Assembly: GCA_964550435.1 (NCBI GenBank)
Contig: CAZJZI010000062.1
Coordinates: forward strand, 1-11,001
Direction of reading: 5' to 3'
Source of the DNA: UBA11400 sp964550435
GTDB taxonomy: Bacteria > Bacteroidota > Rhodothermia > Balneolales > HLUCCA01
Length of the DNA stretch: 11,001 bases
In this document: piece by piece, positions 6,420 to 11,001 of the stretch
Layout: each line of letters opens with the position of its first letter
Numbering within the stretch: position 1 is the stretch's first letter
Made by a program: the position numbers and the translations under genes
The notes under the pieces: generated by a model
What the model was told of the DNA's origin: nothing
What the model saw: only the letters and a program-made list of their open reading frames with translations
Databases searched by the model: none

Positions 6420-8204
6420 ATGTCTGTTCAGAAGTATAGAACACACCTGCTGTTAGTCCTCGTCGTGTTAATCGGGTGGTTTGCGCAGGACACTCTGTTA
6501 ACCGACTCAACGGTAGTTTTACAAGATTCAGTTTCAAACACAGTCGTTGTTGACGAATCTGCTGAAACCGTTTCGGAAGAACCAATGGTCTCCGAAGAAG
6601 AGTCTAAACCCGACTGGACCAGTATATTACCTCCAATTCTTGCCATTGCAATAGCACTTTTACTCAAACAAGTACTCATTTCGCTGTTTCTGGGTGTTTG
6701 GCTGGGTGCATGGTTAGTTACCGGCGGATCCTTGGGCGGCATATTCACTGGATTCTTCGACACTATTTCGGTGTACATCGTACCTGGAATCGCTGATCCG
6801 GATCGAGTGAGTATCATTGTTTTTACGCTACTCATTGGCGGAATGGTGGGTATCATTTCAGCTAACGGAGGCATTCGGGGCATTATCAAAGTCCTGATGA
6901 GATTTGTGAAAACCCGTATCCAGGGACAGATTGTAACCTCACTCCTCGGATTTCTTGTGTTTTTCGACGATTACGCCAATACCATGATAGTCGGAAACAC
7001 CATGCGTCCGCTGACCGATAAACTCACCATTACGCGGGCAAAATTGGCCTATCTGGTCGACTCAACAGCGGCTCCAGTCGCCACTATTGCATTGGTTTCC
7101 ACCTGGATTGGCGCTATGGTTGGATACATTGCAACTGCCGAAGCAAATATGCCAAACTATACTGAAGCTGCCTATCTGGTGTTTGTCAACTCACTACCTT
7201 ACAACTTTTATGCATTTTTCGCGATAGCTTTTGTCCTGATGATTGCGGGATCTGGTCGTGATTTCGGACCTATGCTCACATCCAGGATGAATCTACTTCG
7301 TGCAAAAACCGATCCGGAGTATGATACCTACAAGATTTATCACAAGGATGTGTCTGAAAAAGTGGAGAAAGTTGAAACCGAGTCCAGTTGGTTGAACGCG
7401 GCAATTCCAATTGCAGTTTTGATTATCTCCACGATTTCTGGTCTCTTCATAACGGGATCTGGAAGTACCATACAGGATATCATTGGTTCTGCTGATTCCT
7501 ACAAATCTCTGGTCTGGGGAGGTCTTTTAGCGATGGCAACTGCTGGCGTGATGACCATAGTCCAACGACTACTCAGTCATGAAGAGATGCTCAAAGGCAT
7601 GCTAAAAGGAATGCATGTCATGTTCGATGGACTTATGATTTTGGTGATGGCCTGGGCATTGAGTGATGTGACCGTTGCGTTGGGTACAGCCGATTATCTC
7701 GTGAGTGTATTTGATGGTGTGCTGAATCCATATTGGGTTCCAGTTATCATCTTTGTTATATCGGCAGGAACTAGTTTTGCAACAGGGTCCAGTTGGGGTA
7801 CGATGGGAATCCTGATGCCGATTTCAGTTCCATTAGTCTGGAACCTGGGAATCACTGCCGGATTACCTCCCGAAGTCGCTAATGAATTGATCTATGCCAG
7901 CGTCAGTGCAGTTTTGGCCGGTTCAGTATGGGGTGACCACTGCTCTCCTATCTCAGACACTACAATTCTAAGTTCGATTGCTTCACAGTGCGACCATATC
8001 GAACACGTTCGTACTCAGTTACCTTATGCACTCGTCGTTGGAATTGTGAGTATTTTAGCAATTATTTCATCAACGGTATTAGACATATCGCCATGGATAA
8101 TTTATCCGATCGGTATCGCAATACTTGTTGGGGTTCTATTTAAATTCGGGCGATTTGCCAGTCTTGAAGATTCAAAAGATCCCCAAAAAGACATGGCTGG
8201 TTAA
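6420..8204 (+). CDS. Na+/H+ antiporter, NhaC family
   Basis: A 594-residue polytopic inner-membrane protein of the NhaC antiporter superfamily (ion transporter), which exchanges Na+ or related solutes for protons. Family blocks are clear: FFDDYANTMIVGNTMRPLTD (181-200), RAKLAYLVDSTAAPVA (206-221), TSFATGSSWGTMGILMP (451-467) and GSVWGDHCSPISDTTILSS (501-519), the last two lining the transport path in relatives. About 11-13 hydrophobic segments are visible. The protein starts with a separate hydrophobic helix (8-26) and an acidic Ser/Glu/Val-rich stretch (30-65) before the core begins near 69. That N-terminus resembles a signal peptide or anchor with an extracytoplasmic linker. The ATG at 6420 includes it; an ATG at 6416 is out of frame. 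Some NhaC-superfamily members carry malate/lactate or amino acids, so the substrate is inferred. Confidence 0.9.
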   Translation: MSVQKYRTHLLLVLVVLIGWFAQDTLLTDSTVVLQDSVSNTVVVDESAETVSEEPMVSEEESKPDWTSILPPILAIAIALLLKQVLISLFLGVWLGAWLVTGGSLGGIFTGFFDTISVYIVPGIADPDRVSIIVFTLLIGGMVGIISANGGIRGIIKVLMRFVKTRIQGQIVTSLLGFLVFFDDYANTMIVGNTMRPLTDKLTITRAKLAYLVDSTAAPVATIALVSTWIGAMVGYIATAEANMPNYTEAAYLVFVNSLPYNFYAFFAIAFVLMIAGSGRDFGPMLTSRMNLLRAKTDPEYDTYKIYHKDVSEKVEKVETESSWLNAAIPIAVLIISTISGLFITGSGSTIQDIIGSADSYKSLVWGGLLAMATAGVMTIVQRLLSHEEMLKGMLKGMHVMFDGLMILVMAWALSDVTVALGTADYLVSVFDGVLNPYWVPVIIFVISAGTSFATGSSWGTMGILMPISVPLVWNLGITAGLPPEVANELIYASVSAVLAGSVWGDHCSPISDTTILSSIASQCDHIEHVRTQLPYALVVGIVSILAIISSTVLDISPWIIYPIGIAILVGVLFKFGRFASLEDSKDPQKDMAG

Positions 8205-8247
8205 ACATCATATTCAAAAACACTGATTAGGGTAAAAAATTAACTTT

Positions 8248-9732
8248 ATGGGATTCCGATCATTTTTGGCACGGCCGTTTGCTCGCTACATCGCGTCAAA
8301 AGTGAAAAAGATGCAGGAAAATGCTGTGTCTGACCAAATGGCGATTTTTAAGAAAATTGTCTCAACCGCAGGGAGTACAGCATTCGGAAAAGACCATAAG
8401 TTTGGGTCGATCAGAAATTATGATGATTTCAAAGCATCGGTACCTGTTCGAGACTATGAAGGACTAAAATCCTATTTTGATCGGATTGTGGCAGGTGAAT
8501 CGGACGTACTTTGGCCAGGAAGACCACGATTTTTTGCCAAAACATCGGGTACTACATCCGGAGTAAAATATATTCCTTTGACCCAAGACAGCCTTCCAAA
8601 TCACTTTGGTACCGCACGCGACGCTTCGTTCAATTACGTCTACAAAACGGGTGATCTTAGCTTTATGGATGGCAAGATTATCTTTTTGTCCGGTAGCCCC
8701 GTTATGGATGACACTAACGGCATTCCAACTGGTCGGTTATCTGGTATTTCGAACCTGTTGGTGCCCGCTTGGCTGAAAACCAATCAAATGCCCACATTTA
8801 AGACAAATTGCATCGAAGATTGGGAGCCGAAAGTTGCAAAAATTGTTGATGAAACGCTGCTCGAAGACATGCGAATGATATCTGGTATTCCACCCTGGGT
8901 ACAGATGTATTTCGAAAAATTGCTTGAGAAAAGCGGGAAATCCAGTGTCTCTGAAATTTTCCCGAATTTCAATCTATTTATCTATGGCGGAGTGAATTAC
9001 GAGCCCTATCGGGCAAAAATCGAGCGTTTGATCGGCAAACGGGTCCATGCTCTTGAACTTTATCCCGCTTCAGAGGGATTCATCGCATTTCAGAGTGATC
9101 CCGATGACCCATCGCTACTCTTGAATACAAACTCTGGAATTTTCTTTGAGTTCATTCCAGCTTCAGAATACTTCGATGAGAATCCGACTCGCTTAACACT
9201 CGATCAGGTACAAACTGGTGTTTCTTACGCTTTGATTATCAACAGCAATGCCGGACTATGGGGATACTCCATCGGTGACACGGTAGAGTTTACGTCTTTG
9301 AATCCATATAAAATCCGGGTATCCGGACGCATAAAACACTATATATCTGCTTTCGGAGAACACGTTATTGGCAAAGAAGTGGATGATGCAATGCTTGAAG
9401 TAAGCAGAGCAATGGATGTGAATATAACAGAATATACCGTGGCTCCCCAGGTGAATCCGGAATCCGGTTTACCTTACCACGAGTGGCTGGTCGAATTCGA
9501 CCAACTGCCGGATGACTTAGATGCATTTGCTATGACACTCGACAAATCCATGTGCCGGCAGAACATATACTACAACGACCTTATAAAGGGACAAATACTT
9601 CGTCCGCTGGTCCTCACACCTCTCAAATCCGGCGCTTTCATAGAATACATGAGATCAGAAGGCAAATTGGGTGGACAAAACAAAGTGCCTCGCCTTTCCA
9701 ACGATCGAAAAATTGCGGATAGGCTTGCGTAG
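8248..9732 (+). CDS. GH3 auxin-responsive promoter family protein (acyl-adenylating amido synthetase fold)
   Basis: A 494-residue member of the GH3 family in the ANL adenylating superfamily. Plant members activate a carboxylic acid with ATP and conjugate it to an amino acid; substrates of bacterial members are unknown. Visible motifs: the nucleotide loop FFAKTSGTTSGVKYIPLT (95-112), YPASEGF (272-278), the GYSIGD box (339-344) in place of the common Y-R-x-G-D, and the domain hinge GRIKHYISAFGEHV (360-373) leading to the smaller C-terminal domain (about 374-494). No signal peptide or membrane helix is seen, so it is cytoplasmic. It starts 43 bp after the antiporter in the same direction, and no promoter is evident in the gap, so co-transcription is plausible. 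The last codons and the TAG stop lie inside the first unit of a tandem hairpin array. The family is secure; the reaction is not. Confidence 0.92.
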   Translation: MGFRSFLARPFARYIASKVKKMQENAVSDQMAIFKKIVSTAGSTAFGKDHKFGSIRNYDDFKASVPVRDYEGLKSYFDRIVAGESDVLWPGRPRFFAKTSGTTSGVKYIPLTQDSLPNHFGTARDASFNYVYKTGDLSFMDGKIIFLSGSPVMDDTNGIPTGRLSGISNLLVPAWLKTNQMPTFKTNCIEDWEPKVAKIVDETLLEDMRMISGIPPWVQMYFEKLLEKSGKSSVSEIFPNFNLFIYGGVNYEPYRAKIERLIGKRVHALELYPASEGFIAFQSDPDDPSLLLNTNSGIFFEFIPASEYFDENPTRLTLDQVQTGVSYALIINSNAGLWGYSIGDTVEFTSLNPYKIRVSGRIKHYISAFGEHVIGKEVDDAMLEVSRAMDVNITEYTVAPQVNPESGLPYHEWLVEFDQLPDDLDAFAMTLDKSMCRQNIYYNDLIKGQILRPLVLTPLKSGAFIEYMRSEGKLGGQNKVPRLSNDRKIADRLA

Positions 9733-9860
9733 CAAGCGGATGGGCTTACTTCATAAGCGGAGGGGATTGCTTACCAATCGGTGGGGCTACGCGGTGGGGT
9801 TTGCTTCGCAAGCGGATGAGTTGTGCTTCACTCTGGAGAGTACAGCTTCGCTGTGGAGAG
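9723..9860 (+). repeat. Tandem array of seven hairpin-forming units (about 21 bp) with varying but complementary arms
   Basis: Each unit is arm, 3-base loop, complementary arm, then a purine-rich spacer of consensus GGWGRG. Unit 1 (9723-9743): GCTTGC/GCAAGC, loop GTA, spacer GGATGG. Unit 2 (9744-9764): GCTTAC/ATAAGC, loop TTC, GGAGGG. Unit 3 (9765-9785): GATTGC/CCAATC, loop TTA, GGTGGG. Unit 4 (9786-9798) is shortened: GC/GC, loop TAC, GGTGGG. Unit 5 (9799-9819): GTTTGC/GCAAGC, loop TTC, GGATGA. Unit 6 (9820-9840): inner GTG/CAC only, loop CTT, GGAGAG. Unit 7 (9841-9860): TACAGC/GCTGTG, loop TTC, then GAGAG. Units 1, 5 and 7 pair along all six positions (one G-U each in 5 and 7); units 2 and 3 pair at five of six. 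The spacers stay similar while arms change together. Unit 1 overlaps the GH3 stop codon. I do not recognise a named repeat family. Confidence 0.8.
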
Positions 9861-9866
9861 CGGAAT

Positions 9867-9883
9867 AGCCAAACTAGTTGGCT
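9867..9883. repeat. Inverted repeat after the hairpin array
   Basis: AGCCAA (9867-9872) and TTGGCT (9878-9883) are perfect 6-bp complements around ACTAG. It directly precedes the GTTTACN heptamers. It has no T-tract and its role is unknown. Confidence 0.5.
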
Positions 9884-9911
9884 GTTTACAGTTTTCCGTT
9901 TACTGTTTACG
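9884..9911 (+). repeat. Four tandem heptamers, consensus GTTTACN
   Basis: GTTTACA, GTTTTCC, GTTTACT and GTTTACG follow one another without gaps. Heptamer repeats of this sort occur as short tandem repeats in intergenic DNA of several bacterial groups. Copy number would be expected to vary between strains by slippage. No coding or regulatory role is evident. Confidence 0.65.
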
Positions 9912-9926
9912 ACCGGCGCAGCCGGT
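9912..9926. repeat. GC-rich hairpin with 3-base loop
   Basis: ACCGGC (9912-9917), loop GCA, GCCGGT (9921-9926): a perfect 6-bp stem with the same arm and loop sizes as the units of the upstream array, but without the purine spacer. It abuts the last heptamer. It may be a diverged eighth unit or an independent hairpin. Confidence 0.5.
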
Positions 9927-9935
9927 TATCCGGGA

Positions 9936-9969
9936 ATAAAAAACGCGACCCCCTTTCGGAAGCCGCGTT
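9936..9969 (-). terminator. Rho-independent terminator of the OmpA-domain lipoprotein gene
   Basis: Read on the minus strand, a 12-bp stem (arms at plus positions 9958-9969 and 9942-9953) closes a GAAA tetraloop and runs into TTTTTTATT. Three of the pairs are G-U, so the full stem forms only in minus-strand RNA; in plus-strand RNA they become A-C mismatches. It therefore serves the gene ending at 10018 rather than the GH3 gene. Confidence 0.85.
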
Positions 9970-9974
9970 CATTA

Positions 9975-9997
9975 AAAGCTGATAACCAGGTTATCAG
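9975..9997 (-). terminator. 19-nt inverted repeat, possible first terminator of the OmpA-domain gene
   Basis: CTGATAACC (9979-9987) and GGTTATCAG (9989-9997) are perfect complements around one base, giving an 8-bp stem with a 3-base loop. On the minus strand it is followed by CTTTTAAT, a weak T-tract, 20 bases after the stop codon. It could be the first of two tandem terminators, with the stronger one 9 bases further on, or a dyad protein-binding site. Confidence 0.5.
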
Positions 9998-10017
9998 TCC
10001 ACGTTCCAGTCGAAGTA

Positions 10018-10959
10018 TTAGTTACGACGTGGGGTGAACGGATATGGGTTGATTGGAGTAGACTCTGCACGACGGTCTGCACGACAGCCTTTTCCGTTGG
10101 TGTCCATCATTACACATGGATTTGGAGCCTTACCACGACCGTTAACTTCAATACGGTCTTCAGAGATGCCGTTGTCTACGTAGAAGCTACGAACTGCATT
10201 CGCACGACGTACAGAAAGACGCAGGTTGTACTGGTCACCACCAATGTGGTCAGTGTATGCATCCACACGGATCTTGAAGTTAGGAGCATTACGCAACATT
10301 TCAACGTTACCGGCAAGTATTGTCGCAGCAGCTGCATCAACATTTGATCGGTCGAAATCGAAGTTTACAGTTGCAAGTTCCTGAATGAAAGCCGGATCGC
10401 TGGCATCGTTAGGATCAGTTCCCATTTCGATTTCCTGACCATCAGTGAATCCGTCACCGTCAGTATCCGGGTTATTTGGATTGGTGTTGTGAGTGTTAAC
10501 TTCATCATAGTCAGAAAGACCATCACCATCAGAGTCGGTGCTCAATGGATTGGTTCTGTAACGGTTGATTTCGTCACCATCAGACAAACCATCGCCATCT
10601 GAATCTGGGTTCTTTGGATCGGTTCCGTGTGTCAGAACTTCAGCTCCGTCGTTCAAACCATCACCGTCAGTATCTGGATTGTTAGGATCTGTCTCATGCT
10701 CCATAAGTTCAGCATAATCACCAAGACCATCGTCATCGGTGTCTGCGCTCAATGGATTGGTGTTGTGAACAAACATCTCATCATAATCAGATAATCTGTC
10801 ACCGTCAGAGTCACGTGCTCGGAGCTGTTCTTCACTCAATGAGCGAAGAAACTCGATTGTCAATGGATCCGGATCAACAATCTCCTTAGGGGAGCAACCG
10901 GTTGCCAGAAGCAGTGCAACAACTGCCATTGCAGCAAGATTTTTAAAATGTAGTTTCAT
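10018..10959 (-). CDS. OmpA-family lipoprotein with six thrombospondin type-3 (calcium-binding) repeats
   Basis: A 313-residue envelope protein. It begins with a lipoprotein signal: K2 and K6, hydrophobic 8-19, lipobox LATGC with modified cysteine C22. A short linker (23-49) leads to six type-3 repeats starting at D50, D73, D96, D119, D142 and D165, exactly 23 residues apart, each DxDxDGLxD with a trailing NPL/DPN turn; such repeats bind Ca2+ and form a stiff rod. The OmpA C-terminal domain (about 197-299) has VNFDFD, then TDHIGGDQYNLRLSVRRANAV, where D237 and R252 are the expected peptidoglycan diaminopimelate contacts. C282 and C292 could form a disulfide. There is no N-terminal beta-barrel, so it resembles Pal with a rod insert, tethering outer membrane to cell wall. 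An AAAGGA Shine-Dalgarno site lies 6 bases before the ATG. Strong terminators follow. Confidence 0.95.
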   Translation of the reverse strand: MKLHFKNLAAMAVVALLLATGCSPKEIVDPDPLTIEFLRSLSEEQLRARDSDGDRLSDYDEMFVHNTNPLSADTDDDGLGDYAELMEHETDPNNPDTDGDGLNDGAEVLTHGTDPKNPDSDGDGLSDGDEINRYRTNPLSTDSDGDGLSDYDEVNTHNTNPNNPDTDGDGFTDGQEIEMGTDPNDASDPAFIQELATVNFDFDRSNVDAAAATILAGNVEMLRNAPNFKIRVDAYTDHIGGDQYNLRLSVRRANAVRSFYVDNGISEDRIEVNGRGKAPNPCVMMDTNGKGCRADRRAESTPINPYPFTPRRN

Positions 10960-10965
10960 GTGGGG

Positions 10966-10971
10966 TCCTTT
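10966..10971 (-). promoter_or_regulatory. Shine-Dalgarno site of the OmpA-domain lipoprotein gene
   Basis: AAAGGA on the minus strand, 6 bases before the ATG at 10959. It is the only well-placed Shine-Dalgarno site in the window; the other starts have AT-rich leaders without one. This suits a highly expressed envelope protein. The promoter must lie beyond the window edge, since no TAnnTTTG element is seen in the 42 bases available. Confidence 0.55.
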
Positions 10972-11001
10972 AGATTCTTCTTTTTAGTCGGTATTGGTGT
11001 G

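Noticed and set aside
6428..6889. Minus-strand open frame of 153 codons opposite the antiporter N-terminus
   Set aside because: It is a shadow of the antiporter gene; its Ser/Thr/Pro-rich product reflects the complementary codons.
8241..8248. TAACTTTA as a -7 promoter element for the GH3 gene
   Set aside because: It touches the start codon, which would put the transcription start inside the gene; more likely an AT-rich leader.
9723..9860. CRISPR array
   Set aside because: Units are 21 bp with no invariant repeat and no spacers of 30 or so bases, and no cas genes lie nearby. The varying parts are self-complementary arms, not unique spacers.
9671..9868. A 65-codon plus-strand frame through the hairpin array with heptad-like R-x-G-L units
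   Set aside because: The 21-bp period is a multiple of three, so any frame stays open and looks repetitive. Its start lies inside the GH3 gene, and the variation follows base pairing rather than codon positions. I treat it as non-coding.
9723..10017. Insertion-sequence remnant or MITE
   Set aside because: There are no flanking target duplications or long terminal inverted repeats around the whole region, and no transposase fragment in any frame.

Overview
The window looks like chromosomal DNA of a Bacteroidota-type bacterium (FCB group; Balneolota or Rhodothermota-like lineages fit well, but the phylum below that level is inference). The evidence is the gene order ileS - TraR/DksA - lspA, the Bacteroidota-style IleRS with a GIHH active-site signature, the cysteine-poor DksA/TraR protein, zinc-free GluRS, a bacterial GH3 enzyme, a lipoprotein with thrombospondin type-3 repeats and an OmpA domain, weak use of Shine-Dalgarno sites, and TAnnTTTG-like promoter elements. 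Base composition is moderate and even; nothing suggests a phage, plasmid or island, and no tRNA, rRNA, IS or CRISPR array was seen.

Layout. (1) Bases 1-4026, minus strand: a tight operon ileS (isoleucyl-tRNA synthetase) - TraR/DksA-family regulator - lspA (signal peptidase II, cut by the window edge). (2) Bases 4027-4181: divergent promoter region. (3) Bases 4182-8204, plus strand: a TPR lipoprotein, gltX (glutamyl-tRNA synthetase) and an NhaC-family cation antiporter. (4) Bases 8248-9732, plus strand: a GH3-family adenylating enzyme of unknown substrate. (5) Bases 9723-10017: a convergent spacer full of secondary structure, holding seven tandem hairpin units of about 21 bp whose arms vary but stay complementary, four GTTTACN heptamers, further hairpins, and the terminators of the minus-strand gene. 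(6) Bases 10018-10959, minus strand: an outer-membrane lipoprotein with six calcium-binding type-3 repeats and an OmpA C-terminal peptidoglycan-binding domain.

How it fits together: most genes are housekeeping functions (aminoacylation, lipoprotein maturation, envelope anchoring, ion homeostasis). LspA would process the two lipoproteins encoded here. The least ordinary parts are the tandem variable-hairpin array after the GH3 gene, which overlaps its stop codon, and the GIHH signature in IleRS, which predicts high intrinsic mupirocin resistance.
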